Shown: positions 48,317 to 60,257 of the stretch, in pieces | Numbering within the stretch: position 1 is the first letter of the stretch | Layout: every line of letters starts with the position of its first letter | NCBI RefSeq assembly: GCF_009711415.1 | Contig: NZ_SMLZ01000106.1 | Coordinates: 85,671 to 149,670, forward strand | Direction of reading: 5' to 3' | Length of the DNA: 64,000 nucleotides | DNA from: Roseibium denhamense | GTDB taxonomy: Bacteria > Pseudomonadota > Alphaproteobacteria > Rhizobiales > Stappiaceae | Position numbers and translations under genes: made by a program | Notes under the pieces: model-generated | What the model was told of the DNA's origin: nothing | The model's database searches: none | Seen by the model: only the letters and a program-made list of their open reading frames with translations

Positions 48317-49935
48317 GGTTTGGGCCCTGCCCGACATTAGAAGCCGCCGGCTCCATCCTCGCCCACAAGACAAAGGCTGGGGACAAGACGTTCAAGAAAG
48401 GACACAGGCTCACTGGCGCAGATTGCGAGCAGCTGATGCAGGCTGGATTTCAGGAATTGACGGTTGCGCGGACCGAACCTGGAGACGTGCTGGAGGATCC
48501 GGCCGCTGACCGGCTGGCACGGGCGGCGATGGCTGGCGGATTGACCGGTGAGGATGCCTTCACCGGACGCGTCAATCTCTACGCTGCAACAGATGGCCTT
48601 TTGGTGGTGAACCCGGCCGCGATCAATGCCGCCAATCGCATTGACCCGGCGATCACGTTTGCGACGCTTGAAAACCATACATCTGTCGCCGAGGGGCGGA
48701 TGGTGGCGACCGCGAAAATCATTTCCTTTGCCGTTCCCGAAACAGCTCTGAAAGAAGCAGAAGTTGCCGTTGCAAAGGCAGTCTCGGTTGTCCCGTTCCA
48801 GGCACAGAAGGTTGGTCTGGTCGCGACCGAATTGCCGCACTTGAAGACCTCCACCATGGACAAGACCCGCCGGGTCCTCGAACAACGGCTTCAATTGAGT
48901 GGGAGCCATATCCTGGCCGAAAAGCGGGTCCCTCACGATACTTCAGCCGTCGCCGATGCCATCGCTGATCTGAAAGACAGTGGAGCGGAGCTGCTTATCC
49001 TTTTCGGAGCGTCAGCTGTGGTCGACCGGCAGGACGTTTTGCCATCAGCCATCGACCGTGCAGGTGGTACCGTGAAGCATCTCGGTATGCCGGTGGATCC
49101 GGGCAACCTCCTTATGCTGGCGGACGTAAACGGCACGCCCGCCATAGGTGCCCCCGGGTGCGCTCGAAGCCCGAAGGAAAACGGCTTCGATTGGGTCCTC
49201 GAAAGGCTGCTCGCCGGCCTCACGGTGACATCTGAAGACATTACCGGCATGGGGGTTGGGGGTTTGCTGATGGAGATCGGGTCACGGCCGCAACCTCGGG
49301 AGCGGTCCAAACCGGTTGCTAGACCGCGTATTGCTGCGATCATCCTTGGGGCTGGAAAATCCTCCCGCATGGGAGGCCCGAACAAGCTGCTCGCCCAGCT
49401 GGATGGAAAGTCGCTCATCCGTCATGTGGCCGAAGCCACGGTACAGTCCGGGGTAGAGACTGCTATGCTGGTGACCGGCCACCGCGGCGATGAGGTCGCT
49501 GCCGAAGTAGAGGACCTTCCGGTCGTGCGGGTTCATAATCCAGACTATGCAGATGGAATGGCCGGGTCGATCCGGACCGGCGTGAATGCGCTGCGTGCCG
49601 GTATTGATGCGGTGTTTATCCTCCTCGGGGACATGCCAAGCATAACATCAGACCATCTGAAAGCGCTCATTGGAACCTATCAGGCGGAAGCTGGACCCAA
49701 AATTGTCATTGCCACCGCAAACGGTAAACGCGGCAACCCGGTTCTCTGGGACAAAGGCTTTTTCGGAGCCCTAAAGTCTCTTTCCGGCGACATTGGTGCC
49801 CGGCATGTCATTGCAGACAACCTCGAACTTGTTGCCGAAGTGGAAATCGGGGCCCCTGCACGAATGGACCTGGACACTCCGGAAGCCTTGACCGCAGCCG
49901 GGGGAAGGGTTGCCAACGGCTCAACCTCTGATTAA
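48313..49935 (+). CDS. MoeA-like molybdopterin-binding / MobA-like nucleotidyltransferase fusion
   Basis: A 540-residue fusion. The N-terminal part (about 1-335) is a MoeA/MoaB-type molybdopterin-binding module, with AGSILAHKTKAGDKTFKKGHRLT, ILFGASAVVDRQDVLPSAI and GTPAIGAPGCARSPKENGFD. The C-terminal part (about 340-540) is a MobA/MocA-type transferase with AAIILGAGKSSRMGGPNKLL, FILLGDMPSITSDHL and RGNPVLW. It likely makes molybdopterin cytosine dinucleotide for xanthine dehydrogenase-family enzymes, and the preceding XdhC genes fit. The fusion is known in Rhizobiales. Confidence 0.9.
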   Translation: MRFGPCPTLEAAGSILAHKTKAGDKTFKKGHRLTGADCEQLMQAGFQELTVARTEPGDVLEDPAADRLARAAMAGGLTGEDAFTGRVNLYAATDGLLVVNPAAINAANRIDPAITFATLENHTSVAEGRMVATAKIISFAVPETALKEAEVAVAKAVSVVPFQAQKVGLVATELPHLKTSTMDKTRRVLEQRLQLSGSHILAEKRVPHDTSAVADAIADLKDSGAELLILFGASAVVDRQDVLPSAIDRAGGTVKHLGMPVDPGNLLMLADVNGTPAIGAPGCARSPKENGFDWVLERLLAGLTVTSEDITGMGVGGLLMEIGSRPQPRERSKPVARPRIAAIILGAGKSSRMGGPNKLLAQLDGKSLIRHVAEATVQSGVETAMLVTGHRGDEVAAEVEDLPVVRVHNPDYADGMAGSIRTGVNALRAGIDAVFILLGDMPSITSDHLKALIGTYQAEAGPKIVIATANGKRGNPVLWDKGFFGALKSLSGDIGARHVIADNLELVAEVEIGAPARMDLDTPEALTAAGGRVANGSTSD

Positions 49936-49961
49936 CGACACAGTAAGCCGCAGCACCTAGT

Positions 49962-50606
49962 GTGCGCATCACTGATGCAATTATTAAACGGCGCTTCCAT
50001 GCCCCGATATTTTCCTGTTTTTATTATCTTTTTTTGATTACCGGATGCCAGCACACAGGGGAACAAAAACCTGCAACGCGAATCGGCAAAATCATCGTTC
50101 AACCAATAAATGACAGTAACCAAGCCGTCATCGCTGCTTCGCTAAGGTCACGCTTTCAAACCGTGCGGAATGATATCAATCGGCAGCTGCCGCCAGATGC
50201 ACCTTCAAGTGATCTGATCGTTGACGTAGAAGAGGTTAAATATGTGGCACCGTCCGGGATATTCATGTTCGGTCGCAGCCGTTTAGAAGGCCGTCTGTAT
50301 TTGACCTCGCAGGCGGACGTCACACCCTTTAAATTCAAAATGACCGACGCAATGGACGCCCCGTTAGGCACAATTCTGAAGATGGATAGCTATTATAGCC
50401 CGCGTGAGACTTTTGCTCGCCTTTCCGATAATTTGGCAGCCAAATTCTCCTCTTACTACGGTCGCACTTACGGAATAGGCACGTTGAACCGATATGAGGT
50501 TGCCACGAGAGCAGGTCCGGCTTTTCCAAGTCAACCAACAGTGCCTACGACCCGGCACCCCGGTCAGGTTGCGCCGCCGCCACTAGTGCTGCGGGGCGGA
50601 ACATAA
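49962..50606 (+). CDS. Putative lipoprotein of unknown function
   Basis: A 214-residue protein starting at GTG. A signal peptide of the lipoprotein class is visible: basic KRR, a hydrophobic core (FSCFYYLFLIT) and lipobox LITGC with Cys29. The mature part contains a DUF-like beta-rich region (IIVQPINDSNQAV, LIVDVEEVKYVAP, RLEGRLYLTSQADV) and a proline-rich tail. I do not recognise a family. Base composition is lower in GC than the upstream molybdenum genes. It is the only gene between them and the GcrA-like miniprotein. Confidence 0.6.
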   Translation: MRITDAIIKRRFHAPIFSCFYYLFLITGCQHTGEQKPATRIGKIIVQPINDSNQAVIAASLRSRFQTVRNDINRQLPPDAPSSDLIVDVEEVKYVAPSGIFMFGRSRLEGRLYLTSQADVTPFKFKMTDAMDAPLGTILKMDSYYSPRETFARLSDNLAAKFSSYYGRTYGIGTLNRYEVATRAGPAFPSQPTVPTTRHPGQVAPPPLVLRGGT

Positions 50607-50897
50607 GCCGGATTTAGCGAACATGTCTGGGGAGCTGTTCTACGCGAGAGGTTAATCCGGTTTAACCCGATATGCAGCGGGTGCAGAACCGCCATGCCAG
50701 CTCACCTATTGCATTTTTGTGACACAGCGCATATTTAAATCCTGCGCTTGCTGAAGAGCACCCGACTTACTGGGTTGGACACCGGATGACGTCCCGGGCG
50801 CCGCTTACATCCGTATCTTTTAAAAGCTGTTCGGATCCTCTCCTCCAGGGGATGCTCGAGCGCTTTTTTGCGTGTTAGAAGAATAAAGGAAACTACG
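50607..50897. other. Intergenic region upstream of the miniprotein
   Basis: A 291-nt stretch. Near the end is a short T-rich stretch after GCTCGAGCGC (50853-50867). No gene, tRNA or strong repeat is seen. Confidence 0.4.
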
Positions 50898-51107
50898 ATG
50901 GCTGATCTGTCTCTCCCCCGCCCGGGCTGCTGCAAATGGGCAGAAGGCGACGCTGGAAACTACATTTTCCCGTGCTCCAACCGTGTTGAGGCCGGTGTTT
51001 CCTATTGCACTGAACACAGCGCAATCGTGTACATCCCGCCGGAAGAACGCCGCCGCAGCCGCTCTAACGGTGGCGGTATGAGCCTGTCCTTCCGCCGGGC
51101 AGCATAA
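50898..51107 (+). CDS. Small protein resembling the GcrA C-terminal motif
   Basis: A 69-residue protein with cysteine and histidine spacing close to the C-terminal part of GcrA cell-cycle regulators: CCKWAEGD, then Cys26, then YCTEH followed by AIVYIPPEERRRSR. Cys12, Cys26, Cys37 and His40 could bind zinc. The GcrA N-terminal helix-turn-helix is missing, so it cannot be a standard GcrA. AAAGGA is 8 nt before the ATG. It is monocistronic, ended by a terminator. A regulator or protein-protein adaptor role is speculation. Confidence 0.65.
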   Translation: MADLSLPRPGCCKWAEGDAGNYIFPCSNRVEAGVSYCTEHSAIVYIPPEERRRSRSNGGGMSLSFRRAA

Positions 51108-51435
51108 ATTAAAAGCTGCTTAAACATAAAAGCAGAATTCCCGTGAAATATCACGGACCTAGAAACCCGGTCTTCGAACCGGGTTTTTTGTTGCCCAAAC
51201 AAATCCCTGCCAAAACCACCAGTACCACGCCCACAGAAGCCAGCCCTTATACCTGCAATAAATACTGACCTATGGTCACTTCGCCCTTATTGTGAATACG
51301 TAAGAGGCAAATGTTATTCTTAACAAATAATAAATCTCACAAATCAAGTTAAGTGTTTCTTTTATCGATCCGTACAAACTACGCCCAAGTTAGTGCCGTA
51401 TACTAAGTAACAACTGGCACAGCAAAGAGGCCCGG
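51108..51435. other. Intergenic region before the GGDEF gene
   Basis: 328 nt holding a small hairpin CCGTGA-AATA-TCACGG (51141-51156), the terminator at 51163-51189, and an AT-rich stretch (about 51270-51400) that should include the promoter of the GGDEF gene. No gene is recognised. Confidence 0.5.
51163..51189 (+). terminator. Intrinsic terminator after the miniprotein gene
   Basis: AAACCCGGT (51163-51171) / ACCGGGTTT (51178-51186) stem with a CTTCGA loop, followed by TTT. It lies 55 nt after the stop. Confidence 0.92.
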
Positions 51436-54400
51436 ATGACATTGGCATTGCCACAGAACGAGTTAGAGCGGCTTGAAGCTCTCCGCGAGTTGGCGCTCCT
51501 GGGATCAGACCGCCTGCCTGAATATGATGCTGTCGTGGATGCGATCGCTGCCATATTTGATTGCCCCATCGCACTGATTTCGCTGGTTGATGCCGAAGAG
51601 CAGTGGTTCAAGGCACGGGTTGGTCTCGACATCGATTGTACCCCGCGCAGCGTGTCGTTCTGCCAGCACGCACTGGAATCCGACGATATCCTGATTGTTC
51701 AAGACGCACGCCTGGATGAGCGTTTTAAAGACAATCCGCTGGTGACCGGTGAACCGCACATCCGCTTTTACGCTGGCTATCCGCTCTCTCTGGATGGGCG
51801 TAACCGCATCGGTACGCTATGCGTGATTGACCGCAAACCACGGCTGCCGCGGCCCGAGCAATTGCAGCAACTCCGCAGAATGGGATCGGTCGTTGAGGGA
51901 TTGTTCAAGACCCACAAGGCCAACCTTACCGCCGCAGAGGCAAGACGGCATGCAGAGCGCGAGCACGAAATTGCCGAGCGGGAAAGCATTCTGCTCGAAG
52001 AAATTACAGCAGTCTCGGGCGTGGGCGGCTGGGAAATGTGTCTTCGGACCAACGAGGTCACCTGGACGCGCAAGACCCGAGAAATTCACGAAGTTCCGGC
52101 GGACTACGTTCCAACGATCGACGCCGCGATCTCCTTCTATCCTCCTGCGAGCCGCAAGCAAATTACAGACGCGATCAGTAAAGCAACGCGCACGGGAGGC
52201 CGCTGGGACCTGGAGCTGCCGTTCCGGACGGCAAAGGGACGTGATATCTGGGTTCGGGCGGTCGGACGCCCCATTATGGACGGCGACACTCCGATCCGTC
52301 TGGTGGGCGCACTTGAGGATATTACAGACCGCAAGAGACAGGAACAGGAACTGCGGAAGTCTGAGGTGATCCACCGGACGACACTTGAATCCCTGGAAGA
52401 AGGTGTACTGCTTCTCAGCCCAACGGGATTGATCCAGTCCTGCAATCCATCTGCGGCCCAAATGATGGGGTATCGGGCAGATCAGATTATTGGCCGACCT
52501 GTCAGCGGACTTGGGCTACAAGTGCAGTGTGATGGCGCCACCGGCGGCTGTGATCCGTTTTTGCTGGCGGCGCGGGATCCGGCTGCTGTGTCCAACCTGG
52601 TTGCCAGCATCGTGCCGAACGGCCGGCCGCACAGCATGTGGCTTCGGCTGAATGCCAGGGCGATTGTTAACGCTGGCCCGAACAGCCTCGCAGCCGTCGT
52701 GGTGTCCATGGCCGACATTACGGAAACCAAGAAACAGGCTGACACATTACAGGTGGTCTTTGAAAATTTGCCAGGAGGGCTGGTCTATTACGATGCCGAT
52801 GAACGGCTTGCGACCTGCAACATGGCGTTCAAAGAGATGCTGGATCTGCCTCAGGAATTGATCGATGGGAACGCAAGCCTGGAAGATGTGGCGCGTTTCA
52901 TGGCCGAACGCGGAGACTATGGCGACGGGGATCTTCAGGAACTCCTGAAAAACCGCCTGGCAGTTATCAGATCCAAAGATACCGCGATTTACGAACGCAG
53001 CGCGCCCGACGGCAGGGTTCTGGAGGTGCGCGGTACATCCTTGGAAAGCGGCGGCCATATCGCCAGCTTCTATGATGTTACCGAGCGAAAGGCTGCAGAA
53101 GCTGCCGTCCACCAATCCGAACTCATAAACCGGACGACCCTTGAGGCCTTGAGCGAGGGTGTGGTTCTGCTGGATCGGGACGGGATCATCAAATCCTGTA
53201 ATCCGGCTGCGACCGATCTTCTTGGTTTTAACGCAGAAGAAATCATCGGCCGCCGCTTGCAGGACCTTGGTATGGAGGCAAGCTGCACAATCCATGGCAA
53301 GCCATGTGATCCGTTCCATCTGGCGGCTGCGGACCCAGATGCGGCAACGGACATGCTGGTGTGCGTCGTTCCAAATGGGCGCTCGACCAGAAGCTGGTTG
53401 CGCTTAAACGCGACTGCGGTCGATCACACCGGCGACAGCGTGCAGGAAACTGTGGTGTTGTCGATCACCGACATAACCGAGACGAAGAACCAGGCGGATC
53501 AGCTCAACGTGATTTTCGATAACGTTCCGGGCGGCTTCGCTCATTTCGATGAAACGCGGCAGTTGACCCGCTCCAATCGTGAGGTGGCCCGCATCCTGGA
53601 CTATCCGGACGAGCTGATGGACCAAAAGCTTCACTTGCTCGACTATATGAAATTCAATGCAGAACGGGGCGATTATGGAACCGGCGACCCGGAAACGTTG
53701 GCGCTGGAGCGGCTCAACGCGTTCCCGCCGGACCAGCCGCACAGGTTCGAACGGTCATCAGCTGATGGAAAATACATCGATTTCCGCAGCACACCGCTTC
53801 CAAACGGTGGTTTCATCTACAATTGCTTCGATATAACCGAGCGCAAGACACTTGAAAAACAGCTTGCTGAGAACGAACGCCAGGCCCGCCAGCGCAATGA
53901 GGAACTCGAGGCCATTCTTGCCAACATGCGGCAAGGCGTCAGCGTGTTTGATCAGTCAGGCCGGTTGCGCGTCTGGAACCAGCAGTATCTGGATATCTTC
54001 AACAAACCGGATAGCGAGGTTCAGGTCGGCAAGACACTTGTGGAGCTGATTTCAGCCGAGAAAGACCGCGGCGAATTCGAAGGTGATGTCCAAGAGCATG
54101 TCATGGACCTGATGATCCGCCTGTCTGCCGGTGAAGTGGTCAGGTCGAAGTTCGGCCATCCGTCAGGAAAGGTGATAAGTGCGGTCCATGCCCCCATGCC
54201 GGGCGGCGGCTGGATTGGAACACACGAAGACATCACCTTGCGTGAACAGGCACAGGCTAAAATCACCTATGCAGCCCACCATGATAGTTTGACCGGACTT
54301 GCCAACCGGACCTTGTTCAATGCCAAGCTTGATGACGCCCTGATTGCAACTCAAATCCAGGGAACATTCAGCGATCTGATGCTGCTGGACTTGGACAAAT

Positions 54401-54804
54401 TCAAACCGGTCAATGACACCTTTGGGCACGATGTGGGAGACGAGCTTCTCAAGCAGGTTGCGCAGCGGTTGAAAGACTGTGTCCGCGCCTCCGATCTGGT
54501 CGCAAGACTTGGCGGAGATGAATTCGCAATCATCCTGGGTGGAACGGGAGTTGAGTCCGCCGGAACAGCTGAGATCGCTGAACGGATCGTGTTCAAGCTG
54601 AATTCACCGTTCGTGATTTTCGGACATACGATTTCGATTGGCGCCAGCATCGGGATTTCCCAGATTAATGATGCGGAGCCAGACAGCAGCAGCGTTATCA
54701 AGAAGGCAGACATTGCCCTTTACGATGTCAAACATGGCGGCCGGAATGGATACCGGTTTCATCGGGAAATAGAAGAGCGCTGGCGGGCCAAAAACACCGC
54801 GTAA
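51436..54804 (+). CDS. GAF/multi-PAS/GGDEF diguanylate cyclase
   Basis: A 1122-residue signalling protein. A GAF domain occupies about 20-160 (ALISLVDAEEQWFKARVGLD, HIRFYAGYPL, RIGTLCVID). Six or so PAS-like domains follow, linked by ITERK-type segments, and the GGDEF domain is at about 950-1110 (HDSLTGLANRTLF, LLLDLDKFKPVNDTFGHDVGD, RLGGDEFAII). The catalytic GGDEF motif is intact, so it should make cyclic di-GMP; no EAL domain is present. No membrane helix is evident. A segment of about 255 residues is repeated in tandem, including paired cysteines. A terminator follows. Confidence 0.92.
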   Translation: MTLALPQNELERLEALRELALLGSDRLPEYDAVVDAIAAIFDCPIALISLVDAEEQWFKARVGLDIDCTPRSVSFCQHALESDDILIVQDARLDERFKDNPLVTGEPHIRFYAGYPLSLDGRNRIGTLCVIDRKPRLPRPEQLQQLRRMGSVVEGLFKTHKANLTAAEARRHAEREHEIAERESILLEEITAVSGVGGWEMCLRTNEVTWTRKTREIHEVPADYVPTIDAAISFYPPASRKQITDAISKATRTGGRWDLELPFRTAKGRDIWVRAVGRPIMDGDTPIRLVGALEDITDRKRQEQELRKSEVIHRTTLESLEEGVLLLSPTGLIQSCNPSAAQMMGYRADQIIGRPVSGLGLQVQCDGATGGCDPFLLAARDPAAVSNLVASIVPNGRPHSMWLRLNARAIVNAGPNSLAAVVVSMADITETKKQADTLQVVFENLPGGLVYYDADERLATCNMAFKEMLDLPQELIDGNASLEDVARFMAERGDYGDGDLQELLKNRLAVIRSKDTAIYERSAPDGRVLEVRGTSLESGGHIASFYDVTERKAAEAAVHQSELINRTTLEALSEGVVLLDRDGIIKSCNPAATDLLGFNAEEIIGRRLQDLGMEASCTIHGKPCDPFHLAAADPDAATDMLVCVVPNGRSTRSWLRLNATAVDHTGDSVQETVVLSITDITETKNQADQLNVIFDNVPGGFAHFDETRQLTRSNREVARILDYPDELMDQKLHLLDYMKFNAERGDYGTGDPETLALERLNAFPPDQPHRFERSSADGKYIDFRSTPLPNGGFIYNCFDITERKTLEKQLAENERQARQRNEELEAILANMRQGVSVFDQSGRLRVWNQQYLDIFNKPDSEVQVGKTLVELISAEKDRGEFEGDVQEHVMDLMIRLSAGEVVRSKFGHPSGKVISAVHAPMPGGGWIGTHEDITLREQAQAKITYAAHHDSLTGLANRTLFNAKLDDALIATQIQGTFSDLMLLDLDKFKPVNDTFGHDVGDELLKQVAQRLKDCVRASDLVARLGGDEFAIILGGTGVESAGTAEIAERIVFKLNSPFVIFGHTISIGASIGISQINDAEPDSSSVIKKADIALYDVKHGGRNGYRFHREIEERWRAKNTA

Positions 54805-54809
54805 CAAAA

Positions 54810-54842
54810 AACGCGGCCTGTTGCCGGGCCGCGTTCGTTTTT
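54810..54842. terminator. Intrinsic terminator between the GGDEF gene and atpC
   Basis: AACGCGGCC (54810-54818) / GGCCGCGTT (54827-54835), preceded by AAAAA and followed by CGTTTTT. It serves the two convergent genes. Confidence 0.92.
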
Positions 54843-54868
54843 GGAGAAGCTTATCTAAAGCGCGTTCT

Positions 54869-55276
54869 TTAAGCCGCCTTCAGTGCCTCTGCCACGTCCT
54901 TCAGCTGAGACACTGTCATCTCGGCTTTTTGTTTCGTGTCGTCGTCTTTTGCGTCAGCAACATCTTCCTCGGCATTCTGAATTGCCTGGTCGAGCTGCTC
55001 TTTCTTGATCTCAGTGACCGGGATTGCTTGCTCGGCCAAAACGGTCAGGCCGCCTTGAGCAACATCTGCGAACCCGCCGCGGACAAAGTATTCATCCCAT
55101 GCGCCGCCGTCCTTGCGGACTTTCAAGATGCCAGGCTTGATGGTGGACATGAACGGGCTGTGGTTCTTCAGAACGCCAAACTCGCCTTCGGTGCCCGGTA
55201 CAACGACCTCGGCGACCTGTTCGGACAGGAGCTGGCGCTCCGGCGAGACCAACTCAAACTGGAAAAGTTCAGCCAT
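54869..55276 (-). CDS. atpC: ATP synthase F1 epsilon subunit
   Basis: A 135-residue epsilon subunit of the F1 motor, part of the rotor stalk and an inhibitor of ATP hydrolysis. [39 protein letters not shown] near the N-terminus is typical. It is last in atpHAGDC, 104 nt after atpD. Confidence 0.96.
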   Translation of the reverse strand: MAELFQFELVSPERQLLSEQVAEVVVPGTEGEFGVLKNHSPFMSTIKPGILKVRKDGGAWDEYFVRGGFADVAQGGLTVLAEQAIPVTEIKKEQLDQAIQNAEEDVADAKDDDTKQKAEMTVSQLKDVAEALKAA

Positions 55277-55380
55277 TTGGCGTCTTCCTTGTCAGTCATC
55301 GGTTCAGATAGCGGGCGAACAAGCCGCACTATCATACAAGAGAAAACCGGACGCCGACTTCCAGCGCCCGATCCAACGCG

Positions 55381-56835
<1,455 letters not shown>

Positions 56836-56923
56836 TCAACCGGCTTTCATTCCCTAGAAAGCTGATAAGTTGATCGACTTTAATTCTGTTCAGGTAAACC
56901 GCGCCAAGGGGGCGCGGTTCACT

Positions 56924-57808
56924 TTAAAGCGCTTCCGCGCCTGAGATAATTTCAATCAGCTCGGTCGTAATCTGAGCCTGACGCTGGCGGTTGTAGTTGA
57001 TCGTCAGTTTGTCGATCATGTCGCCGGCGTTGCGCGTCGCATTATCCATTGCGGACATACGGGCGCCCTGCTCGGATGCCGCGTTCTCCAGGAGTGCACG
57101 GAAGACTTGAACCGAGATGTTCCGCGGCAGAAGGTCAGCCAGGATCTCCGCTTCGTCGGGCTCGTATTCGTAAACCGAACTAGCACCTTCCCCGGACGTT
57201 CCCTCACTCGCTTCAAAGTGGGCGGGTATCAACTGTTGAGCAGTTGGCACCTGGGAAATGACCGACTGGAATGTCGCATAGAACAGTGTGCAGACGTCAA
57301 ATTCCTCATTTTCATACAATGAGAGGATTTTCCGACCGATTTCGTCCGCATTGGAGAAACCGACGTTTTTTACGCCACGCAGCTCGATGGTTTCGATCAC
57401 GTGCTGGCCAAGGTCGCGCTTGATCGCGTCGAAGCCCTTTTTGCCCACACAGAGAATCTTGACCGTTTTGCCCTGAGCGATCAGGCTCTTCGCCTTTTCG
57501 CGCGCCAGTTTGGCAATGTTCGTGTTGAAGCCCCCGCAAAGACCGCGCTCGGCCGTTGCAACGACCAGGAGATGAACCTGGTCATTGCCCGTACCGGACA
57601 TCAGCTTCGGAGCATCGTCGCGGCCTTCGAAAGCCACGGCAAGGTTGGCCAGCACGCTTTCCATGCGCTCCGCATAGGGACGCGCGGCCTCCGCAGCTTC
57701 CTGGGCACGACGCAGTTTCGCCGCGGCCACCATTTGCATGGCCTTGGTGATTTTCTGCGTCGCCTTCACGGAAGCGATGCGGTTTCGTAAGTCCTTCAGG
57801 CTCGGCAT
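56924..57808 (-). CDS. atpG: ATP synthase F1 gamma subunit
   Basis: A 294-residue gamma subunit, the central shaft. It opens with [36 protein letters not shown], and the central part contains [14 protein letters not shown]. The C-terminal helix [36 protein letters not shown] closes it. It follows atpA by 33 nt. Confidence 0.97.
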   Translation of the reverse strand: MPSLKDLRNRIASVKATQKITKAMQMVAAAKLRRAQEAAEAARPYAERMESVLANLAVAFEGRDDAPKLMSGTGNDQVHLLVVATAERGLCGGFNTNIAKLAREKAKSLIAQGKTVKILCVGKKGFDAIKRDLGQHVIETIELRGVKNVGFSNADEIGRKILSLYENEEFDVCTLFYATFQSVISQVPTAQQLIPAHFEASEGTSGEGASSVYEYEPDEAEILADLLPRNISVQVFRALLENAASEQGARMSAMDNATRNAGDMIDKLTINYNRQRQAQITTELIEIISGAEAL

Positions 57809-57841
57809 GGCCGCCCCTGCTCCTTATCCCGGCGTGTGGTC

Positions 57842-59371
57842 TTAGGCGAAGTTCTTTGCGAACGCGTCAAGCGCTGCTTTCAACTTGCCAGTGAGGTCGT
57901 CGTCAAGGGCCTTCTTTTCCCAGATCGCGTCGAGCAACTCTTTGTGCTCACCGCGCAGGAACAGAAGCAGGCCTTCTTCGAAGTCCTTCACACGATCAAC
58001 CGGATGGTTGTCGAGGTAGCCATTCACGCCAGCGTAGATCACGACGACTTGCTCTTCCGTCTTCAGCGGCGAGAACTGCGGCTGCTTCAGAAGCTCGGTC
58101 AGGCGCGCTCCGCGGTTCAGAAGGCGCTGGGTCGTGGCATCAAGGTCGGAGCCGAACTGCGCGAACGCAGCCATCTCACGGTACTGAGCCAATTCACCCT
58201 TAATCGGGCCGGCAACCTGTTTCATCGCCTTGATCTGAGCAGAAGAGCCCACACGCGACACCGACAGACCAACGTTCACCGCTGGGCGGATACCTTGATA
58301 GAACAGGTCCGTTTCCAGGAAGATCTGACCATCGGTGATCGAAATCACGTTGGTCGGAATAAACGCAGAAACGTCGTTACCCTGGGTTTCGATGACCGGA
58401 AGTGCGGTCAGGGAGCCTTTGCCATGGTCTTCGTTCAGCTTCGCAGCACGTTCCAGCAGACGGGAGTGCAGGTAGAAAACGTCGCCCGGGAAAGCTTCAC
58501 GTCCTGGCGGGCGGCGCAGAAGCAGAGACATCTGACGGTAGGCAACAGCCTGCTTGGTCAGATCGTCATACCCGATCACGGCGTGCATGCCGTTATCGCG
58601 GAAGAATTCACCCATTGCACAACCGGCGAACGGTGCCAGGAACTGCAGCGGAGCAGCTTCGGATGCGGTTGCGGCGATAACGATGGAATATTCCAGAGCG
58701 CCATTGTCTTCCAGTGTCTTCACAAACTGGGCAACGGTCGAACGCTTCTGACCGACGGCGACATAGATGCAGTACAGTTTCGCATCTTCGTCGCTGCCTT
58801 CGTGCAGCGGCTTCTGGTTCAGGAATGTGTCGAGAATGATCGCAGTCTTACCAGTCTGACGGTCACCAATGACAAGCTCGCGCTGACCACGGCCAACCGG
58901 GATCAGGGCGTCAATGGCTTTCAGGCCGGTAGACATTGGCTCGTGCACGGACTTACGCGGCAGAATGCCAGGCGCTTTGACGTCCACGCGGCGTTTCTCG
59001 GTTGCCTCGATCGGGCCTTTGCCGTCGATCGGGTTGCCAAGAGGATCAACAACGCGGCCCAGCAGGCCTTTGCCAACCGGCACTTCCACGATGGCGCCGG
59101 TCCGCTTAACGGTGTCGCCTTCTTTAATATCCCGGTCAGAACCGAAGATAACGACACCGACATTGTCGGATTCCAGGTTCAGGGCCATGCCCTTGATCCC
59201 ACCCGGGAATTCGACCATCTCACCAGCCTGAACCTTGTCCAGACCGTAAACACGGGCGATACCGTCACCGACGGAGAGCACCTGACCAACTTCAGAAACT
59301 TCGGCTTCCTGGCCAAAGCTCTTGATCTGGTCCTTGAGGATTGCGGAAATTTCCGCGGCCCGAATATCCAT
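57842..59371 (-). CDS. atpA: ATP synthase F1 alpha subunit
   Basis: A 509-residue non-catalytic nucleotide-binding alpha subunit. The P-loop is [17 protein letters not shown] near 167, with the [17 protein letters not shown] strand before it and [37 protein letters not shown] near 345. It overlaps the atpH stop by 1 nt. Confidence 0.98.
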   Translation of the reverse strand: MDIRAAEISAILKDQIKSFGQEAEVSEVGQVLSVGDGIARVYGLDKVQAGEMVEFPGGIKGMALNLESDNVGVVIFGSDRDIKEGDTVKRTGAIVEVPVGKGLLGRVVDPLGNPIDGKGPIEATEKRRVDVKAPGILPRKSVHEPMSTGLKAIDALIPVGRGQRELVIGDRQTGKTAIILDTFLNQKPLHEGSDEDAKLYCIYVAVGQKRSTVAQFVKTLEDNGALEYSIVIAATASEAAPLQFLAPFAGCAMGEFFRDNGMHAVIGYDDLTKQAVAYRQMSLLLRRPPGREAFPGDVFYLHSRLLERAAKLNEDHGKGSLTALPVIETQGNDVSAFIPTNVISITDGQIFLETDLFYQGIRPAVNVGLSVSRVGSSAQIKAMKQVAGPIKGELAQYREMAAFAQFGSDLDATTQRLLNRGARLTELLKQPQFSPLKTEEQVVVIYAGVNGYLDNHPVDRVKDFEEGLLLFLRGEHKELLDAIWEKKALDDDLTGKLKAALDAFAKNFA

Positions 59372-59931
59372 CAGCCGACCTCTTTCATCGCGAACTTGAG
59401 TGAATTGAGCTTGGTACGCAGTGATGTGTCGATCATGCGGGACCCGACTTTGACCACAAGGCCGCCGATCAGGGCAGGATCAACTTTCGCTGCGATGTTT
59501 ACGGATTTGCCTGTCGAAGCGGAAAGCGCTTCTTTCAGGGCGGCGACATGCTCATCAGACAGGGCAGTAGCGGAAACCACTTCAGCCGTTTGCTCGCCGC
59601 GCTTTTCTGCAAGCAGGACGCGGAAAGCCTTGATCATGCCGGGAAGTACGAAGAGGCGCCGATTGCGGGCAGCCAACTTCACAAAATTTGCGGCCAGGCC
59701 TTTGATGCCTGCCTTGTCGAGAAGTACCGTGAGCGCTGCAAGCTGCTCTTCAGCACTGAATGCCGGGCTTTTCACAAGACGGACGAGATCTTCGCTTTCG
59801 GAAAGCATGCCTTCAAAAGCAGTCAGATCCCGTTCCACGTCAGCGGTTACTCCGTCGCCTTCTGCGAGGTCGAGAAGGGCGGACGCATAACGTTGTGCCA
59901 CGCCGGATACGAGAGATACGTTGTCAGTCAC
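59371..59931 (-). CDS. atpH: ATP synthase F1 delta subunit
   Basis: A 186-residue delta (OSCP-type) subunit joining F1 to the peripheral stalk. It begins at [24 protein letters not shown] near 15 and the C-terminal [35 protein letters not shown] are typical. It is the first gene of the operon; the Fo genes lie elsewhere, as usual in this class. Confidence 0.96.
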   Translation of the reverse strand: MTDNVSLVSGVAQRYASALLDLAEGDGVTADVERDLTAFEGMLSESEDLVRLVKSPAFSAEEQLAALTVLLDKAGIKGLAANFVKLAARNRRLFVLPGMIKAFRVLLAEKRGEQTAEVVSATALSDEHVAALKEALSASTGKSVNIAAKVDPALIGGLVVKVGSRMIDTSLRTKLNSLKFAMKEVG

Positions 59932-60257
59932 CAGATCCGTGCTCTCTGACGTTTTCTACACCCGCAAAGCAGCCAGCGCTCGCAAGGCATTGAAAAGATG
60001 AATGATTTCAAGGTCAGAAGGTATGACGGTTAAACCGTTCCCCCAAAGCCGCGCCTCAATTAGCACAGGGTTTTCAACTGTGCAACGTCGCCAGAGGACA
60101 GTTTGCGCCGATTCATAGGTGTTTTTTGCTATTGGGGCGCAAAAACCCTTTGGTTTCAATCGGTACCCGGTTTCATACACCTTTAGACGGTTTTGGCGCA
60201 TACCCGCCATGGGCCGCGTTCAAACCCCGACCATATGCTCTAGGATGGCAGAGGCGA
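59932..60257. other. Upstream region of the atp operon
   Basis: 326 nt between DUF1428 and atpH, both on the minus strand. It should carry the atp promoter. No gene, strong repeat or terminator is visible. Confidence 0.45.

Noticed and set aside
57836..59890. 684-codon open frame antisense to atpA and atpH
   Set aside because: It is the complement of two certain genes in a GC-rich genome; the translation shows no domain.
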